Source of the DNA: Lysobacterales bacterium | GTDB taxonomy: Bacteria > Pseudomonadota > Gammaproteobacteria > Xanthomonadales > Rhodanobacteraceae | NCBI GenBank assembly: GCA_017305135.1 | Contig: JAFKNA010000007.1 | Location: forward strand, 1-55,440 | Direction: 5' to 3' | Length of the DNA stretch: 55,440 nucleotides | Shown: piece by piece, positions 1 to 8,253 of the stretch | Layout: each line of letters opens with the position of its first letter | Numbering within the stretch: position 1 is the first letter of the stretch | The notes under the pieces: generated by a model | What the model was told of the DNA's origin: nothing | What the model saw: the letters and a program-made list of their open reading frames with translations, nothing else | Databases searched by the model: none | Position numbers and translations under genes: made by a program

Positions 1-129
1 TACTCGATCGTGCGCCTCGGACGCGAGGCACTGGTGCGCCGATGGCCATGCGGCAGCCTGGCATCATGGCTGGATCGACTCCGAAACCCTGACGCCGAAC
101 TGCTCGCCGAGATGGGCCTGCCAGCATGA
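1..129 (+). CDS. C-terminal end of an unidentified protein (partial)
   Basis: An open frame enters from the left edge and gives 42 residues before a TGA; the tail reads LLAEMGLPA. Codon third positions are GC-rich like the neighbouring genes, so it may be the real end of a gene lying outside the window. I do not recognise the family from so short a piece. It converges on, and overlaps by about 66 bp, the end of the glycosyltransferase on the other strand, which suggests that a rearrangement joined the two. Confidence 0.4.
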   Translation, partial: YSIVRLGREALVRRWPCGSLASWLDRLRNPDAELLAEMGLPA

Positions 130-417
130 AAAACGTGGGGAAACCTCAGGCTCGGGGCTCAACGCCTCGTCCGCATCGATATTCAATACCCATTCGTACC
201 TGCATGCATCCTCGGCGAACTTCTTCTGTGGGCCATAGCCCGGCCACTGATTGTAGAGGACCCGGGCACCGTGCAATTCGGCGATGCGCGTGGTGTCGTC
301 GGTGGATCCGGAATCGACCACGATGATTTCATCGGCCAGCATCTTCACCGATTCAAGCGCGGTGGCGATACGATCGGCCTCGTTGAGGGCAATGATGAAT
401 ACCGACAGCTTTTCCAT
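64..417 (-). CDS. Glycosyltransferase family 2, 3'-truncated (probable pseudogene)
   Basis: The N-terminus is a clear GT-A fold of the LPS core glycosyltransferase type (WaaE/KdtX-like): MEKLSVFIIALNEADRI, then DEIIVVDSGSTDDT, then a GPQKKFAEDA segment and the metal-binding VLNIDADEAL. Homology stops right after this motif. The remaining 30 or so residues look unrelated, and the product is only 117 residues where the family has about 250. No continuation of the family is visible in the other minus-strand frames, so this looks like a 3' deletion or fusion junction and not a simple frameshift. It begins 15 bp after the O-antigen ligase stop and would be co-transcribed with it. If intact it would transfer a sugar to lipid A-core or an O-unit at the cytoplasmic membrane face. 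Confidence 0.75.
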   Translation of the reverse strand: MEKLSVFIIALNEADRIATALESVKMLADEIIVVDSGSTDDTTRIAELHGARVLYNQWPGYGPQKKFAEDACRYEWVLNIDADEALSPEPEVSPRFSCWQAHLGEQFGVRVSESIQP

Positions 418-432
418 TGGATATTCCGGCTT

Positions 433-1665
433 CTACGGGTTTCGGCGCGCGCCGAGCGCCGCACAGTAAAGCGCCAGCAGCCACCAGAACAGCAGCCCCC
501 ACCACGCCGAATAGAAGGCGAGATGGGTGTTGAGCGGGAAGCACATCGCCAGCAGCGCCAGCGCCGGCGCGCGGGCGCGCTCGCGCGCGGCGGCGTCGGC
601 GCGGCGCCAGGCGCGCCAGGCCAGCCAGGCCCCGGCGAGCCAGAAGGCGAGGCCAACCAGGCCGGTCTCGCTCAGCACTTCCAGCACGATCTGGTGCGCG
701 TGCGCAGCGCCGGTGCCCGCCTGCGCGTCGACAAAGGGGTCGCCGGGCGCGGCGAATTCTGGATATGCATAGCGGAAGCCGCGCACGCCAACGCCGGTGA
801 GTGGATGCGCCGCCGTCATGCCGAGCGCCGCGCGCCAGATGCGGACGCGCCCGGCCGAGGCTTCGTCCAGCGACTGCTCGGTGCCGTCGAGAGCGAGCAG
901 GCTGCGGTCGAGGCGCGCGTTGAAGCGCGTGGAATCCTTCAGTGCGACGGCCGCGAATGCCCCGACCACCAGGCCGGACAGCAGCAACGCGACCGCGAAG
1001 CGGCGGGCGTTGCGCGCCTCGCGCCAGCCGACCAGCACGCAGACCAGCGCATAGGAAATCCACGCCGCGCGCGAGCCGGCCAGCAGGATCGGGCCGGTCA
1101 TCAGGAACATGGCCACGCCAAGTCCGACGCGCCCGCCGCGCTCGCGCGCTGCCAGCAGCAGGAACGGCGACAGCACCGCGAGCACCGGGCCAAGCTTCAG
1201 GTTGTCCGCGCCAAAGATACCCGAGATGCGCTCGGCCTCCGCGGCGCCGCCCAGGCTGTAACCGGTGGCCATCTGGACCCAGGCATCGAGCACCCAGAGC
1301 AGCACCACCACCGCAACCGCGCCGCGGCACGCGGGCCATCCGCGCGCGTCGCGCAAGGCCCAGGCGGCGAAGGCAAGGAAGGGCAGGAAACGCAGGGCCG
1401 TGGCCGCCGTCGACCAGGCCTTGCCGGGGGCCACGGCCATGGGCGCGGAGATGAGGATCGGCAACCAGTAGCAGGCGAACAGGAGGACGCCGAGGCGCAG
1501 TGCCGGCTGGTCGAAGTCGAGCCGGCGTCCTATCAGCAGCACGAGGCCGGCGATCGCACCGAGCAGCAACGGCAACTCGGCGCCACGCCCCACCGGCAGC
1601 ACCACCAGCACGGAGACCACCAGCAGCGCTGGCCAGGGAAAGCGGGAAACCGGCAACGCGTTCAC
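433..1665 (-). CDS. O-antigen ligase family protein (Wzy_C/WaaL-like)
   Basis: 410 residues with about ten hydrophobic segments and the periplasmic-loop arrangement of the O-antigen ligase/polymerase family (Wzy_C). Landmarks are an SLDEASAGRVRIWRAALGMTAAHPLTGVG loop segment (the conserved R..W..AL......P..G.G) and HAHQIVLEVLSETGLVGLAFW, where the H-NxxL-like signature precedes the next membrane helix. Such proteins join undecaprenyl-linked polysaccharide to lipid A-core, or polymerise O-units, on the periplasmic side. It sits directly upstream of a GT2 and downstream of a GT4 on the same strand, which supports a role in LPS assembly. The sequence alone cannot separate ligase from polymerase. 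Confidence 0.85.
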   Translation of the reverse strand: MNALPVSRFPWPALLVVSVLVVLPVGRGAELPLLLGAIAGLVLLIGRRLDFDQPALRLGVLLFACYWLPILISAPMAVAPGKAWSTAATALRFLPFLAFAAWALRDARGWPACRGAVAVVVLLWVLDAWVQMATGYSLGGAAEAERISGIFGADNLKLGPVLAVLSPFLLLAARERGGRVGLGVAMFLMTGPILLAGSRAAWISYALVCVLVGWREARNARRFAVALLLSGLVVGAFAAVALKDSTRFNARLDRSLLALDGTEQSLDEASAGRVRIWRAALGMTAAHPLTGVGVRGFRYAYPEFAAPGDPFVDAQAGTGAAHAHQIVLEVLSETGLVGLAFWLAGAWLAWRAWRRADAAARERARAPALALLAMCFPLNTHLAFYSAWWGLLFWWLLALYCAALGARRNP

Positions 1666-1744
1666 GCGGCTCGCGGCGGGGAAGCGCGCATTGTAGGGGA
1701 GCGCGTCGCCGCGGCGTGCAGTGGCTCAGCGCCGGCGGCATCCG

Positions 1745-1905
1745 TAGGCCACGTGGGGCGACCTGCGAAACGGTAGGTCGGCCCTACGCCCCCGACGCAA
1801 GCCATGTCGAGCCAACACCGACCCAGATCACGCGACATCATGCCCGCGAAAGCGGGCATCCATTGAACGGCGATCCGTCGGCCACGTAGGGTCGATCTAC
1901 GCGGC
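1745..1905. repeat. Two related copies of a GTAGG...CCTACG-type repeat
   Basis: The left copy (1744-1770) and the right copy (1877-1903) share the pattern CCGTnGGCCACGTnGGGnCGAnCTnCG. Between them 1772-1789 reads as a small palindrome, GTAGGTCGGCCCTAC. These look like extragenic palindromic elements; the copy number in the genome is unknown. Confidence 0.5.
1837..1865. repeat. REP-like palindrome ATGCCCGCGAAAGCGGGCAT
   Basis: A near-perfect hairpin (arms ATGCCCGC/GCGGGCAT around GAAA). The same unit occurs in the opposite orientation near 50151-50178, as expected of a dispersed extragenic palindrome. Confidence 0.65.
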
Positions 1906-1982
1906 TGCCTGGGCCATTTCCACCACCCGCGTCCATCCTGGAGCGCTCTCCGGTCGGCCCGCTTCCACCAGCCGCTTCGACT

Positions 1983-3098
1983 TCAGCGCTCGGCCCACAG
2001 CTCCTCGTACAGCCGCAAGGTCGCCTGCTGCATGTCGGCGAGGCGATAACGCGTGAGCGGCGCGATCGGCGGGGCCGCGCGCAGGAGTTCGGCGGCACGC
2101 TCGGCGAGGCGCTGGCGATCGCCCACCGGCACGCGCCCGGCCGGGTAGAGTTCTCCCAGCAGCTCACCGACGCCGCCGTGGTCGTAGCCGAGCACCGGGC
2201 GACACAGGGACAGCGCCTCGATGACAGTGCGGCCAAAGGATTCGGGCTTGTTGGACAGCTGCAGCACCAGCGACGACAGCGCATAGATGTCGCGCGCGTC
2301 ACCCCGCTGCGGGCTGATGGCGATCCAGTCCGCCACTCCCAGCGAACGCGCAAGTTCCTCCAGTTCGGCGATGTAGGCCTCGCGTCCCGGCTGGCGCGCG
2401 CCGAGCAGGAGCAGGCGCGTCGGAATTCCGCGCGCCTTGAGGTCGGCGACCAGTTCGATGGCGTCGGCGTGGCCCTTGAGGCGGGTGCCGCGGCCGGGCA
2501 GGGTCAGCAGCGGCGCGCCTTCGAGCTGGCCGAACTCGGCGTAGAACCACTCGCGCCAGGAGTCGTCGGGCAGGTAGCCGTAGGGAAACGCCTGCGGGTC
2601 GATGCCGCGCGGGATCACCACCAGCCGGGCCGGATCGGTGCGCGGGTAGGTGCGCAGCAGGAAATCCCGCACCGTGTTGGAGACGCAGATCACCCGCTCG
2701 CCGCGGGTCATGATCCGGCTCCAGGCGCCGGGGCTGTTCAGGCCGTGCGCGGTTGTGACGAAATGCGGCCGATTGCGCAATCCACGCAGCGCCAGCCAGC
2801 CGACCCACGCCGGCATGCGCGAGCGCGCGTGGAGGATGTCCGGCCGCTCGCGACCGATCAGCGCGCGCAGCGCCGGCACGCGCGCAAGCGTCGCCAGCGA
2901 CTTGGCGCCGATCGCAAGCTCCACGTGTTCGCTGCCTTCCTCGCGCAGTTGCCGGGCCAGGCGCCCGCCGGCCGACACCACGATCGAGCGGTGCCCGGCG
3001 GCGACCAGCGCACGGGCGATCTCCAGCGCCGAAAACTCGGCGCCGCCGGCCTCCAGCGCCGGCAGCAGCTGCATGACGGTCGCGCTCCGCCCCTGCAC
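1983..3098 (-). CDS. Glycosyltransferase family 4
   Basis: 371 residues with GT-B architecture. The N-terminal domain opens with VMQLLPALEAGGAEFSALEIARALVAAGH, the usual GT4 start with the glycine-rich donor loop. The C-terminal domain carries the GRGTRLKGHADAIEL segment and the nucleotide-sugar binding NKPESFGRTVIEALSLCRPVLG motif, including the conserved E-x7-E-like pattern. It is likely a cytoplasmic, membrane-associated enzyme adding a sugar to LPS core or an exopolysaccharide. The start is GTG: AGGAG lies about 8 nt upstream inside the end of the zinc-finger gene; an ATG eight codons later is the alternative. The 13-bp spacing from the zinc-finger gene suggests one transcript. Confidence 0.88.
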   Translation of the reverse strand: MQGRSATVMQLLPALEAGGAEFSALEIARALVAAGHRSIVVSAGGRLARQLREEGSEHVELAIGAKSLATLARVPALRALIGRERPDILHARSRMPAWVGWLALRGLRNRPHFVTTAHGLNSPGAWSRIMTRGERVICVSNTVRDFLLRTYPRTDPARLVVIPRGIDPQAFPYGYLPDDSWREWFYAEFGQLEGAPLLTLPGRGTRLKGHADAIELVADLKARGIPTRLLLLGARQPGREAYIAELEELARSLGVADWIAISPQRGDARDIYALSSLVLQLSNKPESFGRTVIEALSLCRPVLGYDHGGVGELLGELYPAGRVPVGDRQRLAERAAELLRAAPPIAPLTRYRLADMQQATLRLYEELWAER

Positions 3099-3111
3099 GA
3101 CGCGCGACTCC

Positions 3112-3321
3112 TCAGTCGATCAATTCGTATTCGGCCCCGCAATACGAGCACTGCGCGTGCCCGCCTTGCTGGTCGATGGGCAGGTACACCTTCGGATGCG
3201 AGTTCCACAGCATCATGGCCGGCGTCGGGCAGCTCAGCGGCAGGTCGGCGCGCGTCACCCGGTAGCGGCGCTCGGCGTTGGGAAGGATGCGGTTCTCGGC
3301 CGCGGGATTGGGGCGCGACAT
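3112..3321 (-). CDS. CHCC-type zinc-finger domain protein
   Basis: 69 residues. The second half holds LPLSCPTPAMMLWNSHPKVYLPID followed by CSYCGAEYELID, giving the C...H...C..C ligand set of the zf-CHCC family (bacterial relatives of the NDUFS6 zinc finger). It is small and cytoplasmic; the bacterial function is not established. A GGAG lies 8 nt before the ATG. It is first in a likely unit with the GT4 downstream. Confidence 0.85.
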   Translation of the reverse strand: MSRPNPAAENRILPNAERRYRVTRADLPLSCPTPAMMLWNSHPKVYLPIDQQGGHAQCSYCGAEYELID

Positions 3322-3495
3322 AAGAGAGGCTCCGTCGAGGAATGTCCAAGTTTACAGCACGAGGCGTGCCAACCCGCACACGCATGCGGCGTGAAGTGGT
3401 TCGCGCCAGGCGCGTGACCGGGCTGCCGTACGCCCGCCGGGCTTTGCACCTAGAATGACCCGCTCGCCATCATTCATCCAAAAGCGGAGGGGCTT

Positions 3496-4752
3496 GTGGA
3501 CTTCAACCGACTGACTGCCCGTGCCAAGGCAATTCTCGCGTCACCCAGGACCGAATGGCCGGTCATCGCCGCCGAGCCGGAAACGGTGGCGGGCCTGTAC
3601 AGGAACTACATCCTGGTGCTGGCCGCGATTCCCGCCGTGGCGAGCTTCATCAAGATGACCATGATCGGCTACGGCGCGATGGGCATCACCATCCGCATGC
3701 CATTCGGAAGCGCCCTCGTCAGCGCCATCGTCTCCTACGTCCTGAGCCTGGTGGCGGTCTACGTGGTGGCGCTGATCGTCGACGCCCTGGCGCCCACCTT
3801 CGGCGGCCAGAAGAGTCCGATCCAGGCGCTCAAGGTGGTGGCCTACGCCTACACCGCGAGCTGGGTCGCCGGCATCGGCCTCCTCATCCCCTGGCTCGGC
3901 TGGCTGATTGCGCTGGCCGGCGGCATCTATGCCATCTATCTCCTGTATCTCGGACTGCCGGTGCTGATGCGCGCGCCGCAGGAGAAGGCCGGCGCCTATA
4001 CCGCGGTCACCGTCATCATCGCCTTCGTGCTCGGCTGGATCATCGCCATGATCGTCGCCGGCATGAGCGGCACGGCGGCGCTGATGAGCGGCGCGGCGAC
4101 GCTGCCGAACTCCACCGGCAGCACGGTCACGATCGACAAGGACAGCGCGCTCGGCAAACTGGAAGCGTGGGGCAAGCAGATGGAGGAAGCCGGCAAGAAG
4201 ATGGAAGCCGCGCAGAAATCCGGCGACAGCCAGGCCCAGAGCGACGCGCTCGGCGCGGTGATGGGCGCCGCACTCGGCGGCGGCGGCCAGGTCGAGGCGC
4301 TCGGCCCGGACGTGCTGAAGCCGTTCCTGCCGGAACGCCTGGCGGGCCTGCCGCGCACCGATTTCTCCGCCGAGCGCAACGCGGCGATGGGCATGCAGAT
4401 GTCCGAAGCGAAAGCCACCTACTCCGACGGCGGCGGCCGCACCCTGCACCTGGAGATCCAGGATCTCGGCAGCGCCAAGGGGCTGCTTGCCCTGGCCGGC
4501 TTCGCCGCGCTCGGCACCGAGAAGGAAAGCGATGGCCGCTACGAGAAGACCTTCAAGCAGGACGGACGCCTGGTCACCGAGAAATGGGACAGCCGTGACC
4601 GGAGCGGCGAGTACGGCATGATCCTCGGCGAGCGCTTCTCGGTGAAGGTGTCGGGCGACGCCGACGACATGAACCAGCTGAAGGCGGCGCTGGCCAGCGT
4701 CGACCTGGCGAAGCTGGAAGCGCTCAGGAACCAGGGCGTCAAGCAGGGCTGA
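3496..4752 (+). CDS. Yip1 family inner-membrane protein with C-terminal soluble domain
   Basis: 418 residues. After a short amphipathic N-terminus (FNRLTARAKAILASPRTEWPVIAAEP, typical of Yip1/YIF-like bacterial proteins) come about five transmembrane helices through residue ~195. A charged coiled-coil-like segment follows (LGKLEAWGKQMEEAGKKMEAAQKS), then a ~170-residue soluble domain with an alternating beta pattern. The start is GTG, preceded by GCGGAGGGG at a good distance. The role is unknown; the soluble domain is probably periplasmic. It stands alone and converges on the YceI gene. Confidence 0.75.
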   Translation: MDFNRLTARAKAILASPRTEWPVIAAEPETVAGLYRNYILVLAAIPAVASFIKMTMIGYGAMGITIRMPFGSALVSAIVSYVLSLVAVYVVALIVDALAPTFGGQKSPIQALKVVAYAYTASWVAGIGLLIPWLGWLIALAGGIYAIYLLYLGLPVLMRAPQEKAGAYTAVTVIIAFVLGWIIAMIVAGMSGTAALMSGAATLPNSTGSTVTIDKDSALGKLEAWGKQMEEAGKKMEAAQKSGDSQAQSDALGAVMGAALGGGGQVEALGPDVLKPFLPERLAGLPRTDFSAERNAAMGMQMSEAKATYSDGGGRTLHLEIQDLGSAKGLLALAGFAALGTEKESDGRYEKTFKQDGRLVTEKWDSRDRSGEYGMILGERFSVKVSGDADDMNQLKAALASVDLAKLEALRNQGVKQG

Positions 4753-4823
4753 AGCCGGCCCCGGCCCGATCATGGACGGCTGGCGCGGCGCAGGCTTCCA
4801 CCCATGCGGCGCGCCAGCCACGT

Positions 4824-4866
4824 GGACGGTTTCCGGCATCGCGCCAGGCGATGCGGGAAACCGTCC
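4824..4866. terminator. Long hairpin between convergent genes
   Basis: Two 19-nt arms (GGACGGTTTCCGGCATCGC and its near-complement) with one mismatch and a 5-nt loop lie between the stops of the Yip1 and YceI genes. The position suits a bidirectional terminator, although no T-run follows on either strand. Confidence 0.6.
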
Positions 4867-4876
4867 GGCTGCTGGA

Positions 4877-5470
4877 TCAGCCCTTGTCCGCCGGCGATTC
4901 GGCGATCGCCTCGGTGGTGATGCGCACCTTGATGTCATCGCTGATGTTGGGCACGTACTTGTCGATGCCGAACTGCGAGCGATTGATGGTGGTGGTGGCG
5001 TCGAAGCCCGCCGCCTGCGCATCGCGCATCGGGTACTTGCCGATCTTGTTGATGGTGACGTCGAGCACCAGCGGATGCGTCTGACCGTGCAGGGTGAGGT
5101 CGCCGGTCACCTTGAGGCGATCCTTGTCGGCGCCCCGCTCCACCTTCGTGCTCTTGAAGGTCGCGTCGGGGTACTTGGCCGCGTCGAAGAAATCGGCCTT
5201 CTGCAGGTGCTCGTCGAGGGCCGGCACGTTGGTGTTGACGCTGGACAGCGGAATGGTGACCTCGAGCCTGGACTTCTCCGGCGCGGCGGGATCGAACTCC
5301 AGCGTGCCGACCACCTTGCCGAACTGCGCGGTCGGATTGGAGAATCCGAAGTGGCTCCACTGGAACACCACCTGGGTATGACCGGCATCGAGCGTGTACG
5401 TGGTCGGGGCGGCAAATGCCGGGGCGGTGGCCAGCGCGAAGGCGGCGGCAATGGCAAAGCGAAGGGACAT
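4877..5470 (-). CDS. YceI family periplasmic protein
   Basis: 197 residues. The signal peptide is MSLRFAIAAAFALATAPAFA, then TTYTLDAGHTQVVFQWSHFGFSNPTAQFGKVVGTLEFD, the opening beta strands of the YceI lipocalin-like barrel. Later landmarks are LKVTGDLTLHGQTHPLVLDV and a terminal NRSQFGIDKYVPNISDDIKVRITTEA. Family members bind polyisoprenoid chains; E. coli YceI is induced by high pH. I chose the ATG preceded by CAGGAG at 7 nt, because the longer frame upstream has no signal sequence. Confidence 0.92.
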   Translation of the reverse strand: MSLRFAIAAAFALATAPAFAAPTTYTLDAGHTQVVFQWSHFGFSNPTAQFGKVVGTLEFDPAAPEKSRLEVTIPLSSVNTNVPALDEHLQKADFFDAAKYPDATFKSTKVERGADKDRLKVTGDLTLHGQTHPLVLDVTINKIGKYPMRDAQAAGFDATTTINRSQFGIDKYVPNISDDIKVRITTEAIAESPADKG

Positions 5471-5661
5471 GGACGGACTCCTGCGGAAATGAAGGGGCGG
5501 CGCCAGCGACCTGCCTGGCCATGGCGGCCGGATGCGGCCCTGCGTGATGCCGCAAGATGGCACCGGGGCCGCGCCATTCAAGGTTGCATCAACGCGCGCG
5601 CAGCGGCAAGGCACGCCATCGGAACAGAGCGTTTCCCTTCAGCATGGCAAGGCGTCCCGGC

Positions 5662-6636
5662 ATGAGCGCGAGCGCGCCGGCCACCTGCTGGGCGATCAGC
5701 GACGGCACCGCCGGCAACGAGAACCAGGCCCTGGCGCTGGCCGCCGCGCTCGGCTTCGAGCCGCGCATCGTGCGCCTCGAACTCGCCCAGCCCTGGGCGG
5801 CCCTGGCGCCGCGATTCACCTGGCGCGCGCAGCGCGCGATGCGCGACCGGGGCGGTGCTCCGCTGGAGGCCCCGTGGCCGGCGCTGGCCATCGGCTGCGG
5901 CCGGCGCGCCGCGCTGCTGACGCGCCTCTTGCGCGAACGCAGTGGCGGGCGCAGCTTCACCGTGCAGATCCTCGATCCACGCATCGACCCGGCCGCATTC
6001 GACGTGGTCGTCGCGCCGCAGCACGACGCCATCGACGGCCCCAACGTGATCCGCAGCATCGGCGCGCTGAACCGCGTCGGTCCCGCCTGGCTCGCCAGCG
6101 GGCGCGCGCGCTTCGCTTCACTCGGCGACCTGCCCGCCCCGCGCACCGCGGTGCTGGTGGGCGGCTCGACGCGCGCGCAGCGCCTCGACCCGGCCTACTT
6201 CGATGGCCTCCTGGAGCGCCTCGGCGAATGGCAGCGGAGCGATGGCGGGAGCTTCCTGGTCAGCATCTCGCGGCGCACGCCGGCGGCCGCGATCGCGCAG
6301 CTCGACGCCGCGCTGGCGCGCTTTCCGGGCACCTTCTGGAGCGGCGCGGGCGAGAATCCCTATGCCGGCTTCCTCGGTTGGGCCGACCGCATCGTCGTCA
6401 CCCCCGATTCGGTCAACATGCTGAGCGAGGCGGCCGCCACCGGCGAGCCCGTCTACACCTTCGCGCCAAACCCGATCGTCGGCAAGCTGGCGCGCCTGCA
6501 CGGCGCGCTGTATGCGAGCGGGCACCTGCGCCGGCTCGACGACCACAGCCACCGCCCGCTGCCGCCGCCACTCGCCGAAACCTCGGCAATCGCCGAACTG
6601 GTGCGCGAGCGCTGGGACGCGCGCCGGGGTGGGTGA
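5662..6636 (+). CDS. ELM1-like (mitochondrial fission ELM1 family) protein
   Basis: 324 residues from the chosen ATG. The N-terminus CWAISDGTAGNENQALALAAALG and the C-terminal WSGAGENPYAGFLGWADRIVVTPDSVNMLSEAAATGEPVYTF are hallmarks of the bacterial ELM1 family (GT-B-like fold, resembling the UDP-sugar binding half of glycosyltransferases). The biochemical role in bacteria is not established; genes of this family often lie near LPS genes, as here. Upstream in-frame ATGs exist but lack a ribosome binding site. It converges on the vapC gene with 17 bp between stops. Confidence 0.8.
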   Translation: MSASAPATCWAISDGTAGNENQALALAAALGFEPRIVRLELAQPWAALAPRFTWRAQRAMRDRGGAPLEAPWPALAIGCGRRAALLTRLLRERSGGRSFTVQILDPRIDPAAFDVVVAPQHDAIDGPNVIRSIGALNRVGPAWLASGRARFASLGDLPAPRTAVLVGGSTRAQRLDPAYFDGLLERLGEWQRSDGGSFLVSISRRTPAAAIAQLDAALARFPGTFWSGAGENPYAGFLGWADRIVVTPDSVNMLSEAAATGEPVYTFAPNPIVGKLARLHGALYASGHLRRLDDHSHRPLPPPLAETSAIAELVRERWDARRGG

Positions 6637-6653
6637 TAGGCCAAAGCTCCGGT

Positions 6654-7040
6654 TCAGACCCCTCGAATCGGTCCCGGATACCGCGTGACCACCGGGTCCG
6701 CCGTCAGCAGGACGATCCCTTCCACCTGCGCCTGGGCAACGAGCAGACGATCGAACGGATCACGGTGGATCGGCGGCAGGGTACTCGTGGCCACGGCGTG
6801 CTCGCTGACCACGGGCAGCTCCAGGTAGCCGTTGTCGAGCAGCCCGCGACGCAGCACTGCGGGCTCTCCCCTGAAATCCGCGCGCCCAAGCGCCGTCTTG
6901 ATCGCAACCTCCCACAAGCTGGCGGCGCTGAACAACAGGGTGTTCGCAGCGTCGTCCAGGAGACCGCGGGCGTTCTTCGGCAACCGCTCTGGCTCAGCGG
7001 CGGCCCACAGCAGCAGATGGGTATCGAGCAGGTACTTCAC
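6654..7040 (-). CDS. vapC: VapC-like PIN-domain ribonuclease toxin
   Basis: 128 residues, the usual length for a PIN toxin. Acidic residues of the PIN active site are visible: D6 in KYLLDTHLLLW, E44 in SLWEVAIK, D97 in DPFDRLLVAQA and D115 in LLTADP. Such enzymes cut RNA in a Mg-dependent way and are neutralised by the cognate antitoxin. The start overlaps the antitoxin stop by 4 bp, so the two are translationally coupled. The LLLWA and HRDPFDRLL signatures place it in the PIN subgroup usually paired with Phd/YefM antitoxins. Confidence 0.9.
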   Translation of the reverse strand: MKYLLDTHLLLWAAAEPERLPKNARGLLDDAANTLLFSAASLWEVAIKTALGRADFRGEPAVLRRGLLDNGYLELPVVSEHAVATSTLPPIHRDPFDRLLVAQAQVEGIVLLTADPVVTRYPGPIRGV

Positions 7041-7282
7041 GCCGACATGCCAAACAACGCGGTAATTTCATCCTCTCCCATCCGGTCGAAATCCTCCGGC
7101 ACGGAGAAAGCGCCCTGCAGGAAGCCAAGCCGACGCATCTCTCCAGCCGCCGGCGCGTCCACCCGCGTCACCTTGACCATCGGCTTGCCGGCCTTGGCGA
7201 TGACCACGGTTTCGCCCGCCACCGCACGCTCGATCAGGCGCGACAGGTGGGTCTTTGCTTCATGAATATTGATGGTCGACAT
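7037..7282 (-). CDS. Phd/YefM family antitoxin
   Basis: 81 residues. MSTINIHEAKTHLSRLIERAVAGETVVIAKAGKPMVKV is the Phd/YefM DNA-binding N-terminal fold, and the acidic tail (VPEDFDRMGEDEITALFGMSA) is the toxin-wrapping part. It should repress its own promoter, more strongly with toxin bound. A perfect 15-bp palindrome lies just upstream of the start. The upstream neighbour is the end of an RHS fragment, so the promoter must fit into roughly 50 bp or lie inside that fragment. Confidence 0.9.
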   Translation of the reverse strand: MSTINIHEAKTHLSRLIERAVAGETVVIAKAGKPMVKVTRVDAPAAGEMRRLGFLQGAFSVPEDFDRMGEDEITALFGMSA

Positions 7283-7295
7283 CGCAGATTCAGAG

Positions 7296-7310
7296 CTGGA
7301 CTAAGTCCAG
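7296..7310. promoter_or_regulatory. Candidate operator of the Phd/VapC operon
   Basis: CTGGACTAAGTCCAG is a perfect 7+1+7 palindrome 13 bp upstream of the antitoxin ATG. A related half (GACTCTAGTCC) lies just beyond it. Paired palindromes upstream of phd-type genes are the usual autoregulatory sites; the assignment here is inference. Confidence 0.6.
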
Positions 7311-7315
7311 TGACT

Positions 7316-8242
7316 CTAGTCCCTTCGCTCCAGCAAGGCAACTCGTGAATAGGCGAACACCGCCACCACCGCGATCTTGATCACCTCGCCCCACGAGATG
7401 TAGCCGCTCGGGTCGGTGTAGTACAGCGGGTTGTTGAAGCCGTAGCTGTAGCGGTTCCAGCTCTGCAGGTCGCCCGGGCTCTGCACGAACGGGTCCGCCT
7501 GCACGGCCATCTCGTGGCCGGTGTAGCCCTGCGTCGTGCTCGCCCGCAGCATCTCCTCCAGGCTCGTATTCCACGGCATCGGCGAGCCCCACGTCGCCGT
7601 GTCGCGCCGCTCGCCCCAGGCATCGAAGCTCGCCGGCAACGCCCCGTTCACCGGCTCCAGCGTGATCGCGCCCAGCACCTGGTCGATGCTGCCCTGCCGG
7701 TCACGCAGCACCACCTGGCGTTGCAGGCTGTAGCCCGCCCCGCTGACGACCTGCGTCACCATCATGTTGCCGGCCATGCGGCGGACATCCTTCAGCACGT
7801 TCGCCCCGCCGGCCACGCTCGACGTGTAGCGCACCTGCGCCCCGCCCACCCAGTGCACCACCGTGTCCGCGCCCACCGCTTCGGCGCCGGCGTAGTCCAG
7901 CCGCCGCAGCCGCTCGCGGTTCGGGCCGTAGCCGAAGCCCACCTTCGCGTCGCTCGTGGTGTCCTTGATGGTCTCGACCTGGTCGGCGGCCGTGTACGTG
8001 AACCTCCGCTCCACGCTGCCCGTGCTCCGGTTGACCTGCTTGCGCAGGTTGCCGTTGGCGTCGTAGCACAGGTACGCCGTGCCCGCCTCGCTCACCGCAT
8101 TCGGCCCAGGGGTCACGTAGGGGCTGGGCGAGCCGTCGCCGCTGCACGCGGCCGGCTTGCCGCCGTAGAGGTAGTTCGTGCCGATGCCGTCCTTGCTCCG
8201 GATGCGGCCTTCGTCGTCGTAGGCCTGAGAACGCACGAACAT
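7316..8242 (-). pseudogene. RHS core fragment without N-terminus or tip domain
   Basis: 308 residues of RHS/YD-repeat core: YLCYDANGNLRKQVN, FTYTAADQVETIKDTTSDAKVGFGYGPNRERLRRLDY, then the conserved pre-tip box SWNRYSYGFNNPLYYTDPSGYISWGEVIKIAVVAVF. It starts abruptly 12 bp after the preceding gene with no ribosome binding site, and it ends 11 residues after the core box (AYSRVALLERR). Thus neither the secretion part nor a C-terminal toxin is present. Its last ~113 codons are almost identical to the core part of the neighbouring RHS gene. It is best read as a recombination remnant left by tip exchange. Confidence 0.8.
7350..7689. repeat. Direct repeat copy A of the RHS core box
   Basis: About 340 bp matching the segment exactly 2550 bp to the right (9900-10239) with only about five mismatches seen by eye. 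The match ends sharply at both sides. Both copies code in the same frame on the minus strand. Confidence 0.9.
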
Positions 8243-8253
8243 CTGTCCGTTAT

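Larger units (their letters stand above)
1666..1982. other. Intergenic stretch with short palindromic repeats
   Basis: 317 bp without a convincing gene between the GT4 stop and the O-antigen ligase start. It holds a REP-like palindrome and two copies of a second short repeat, listed separately. Any promoter for the ligase would lie here, but I cannot point to one. Confidence 0.6.
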
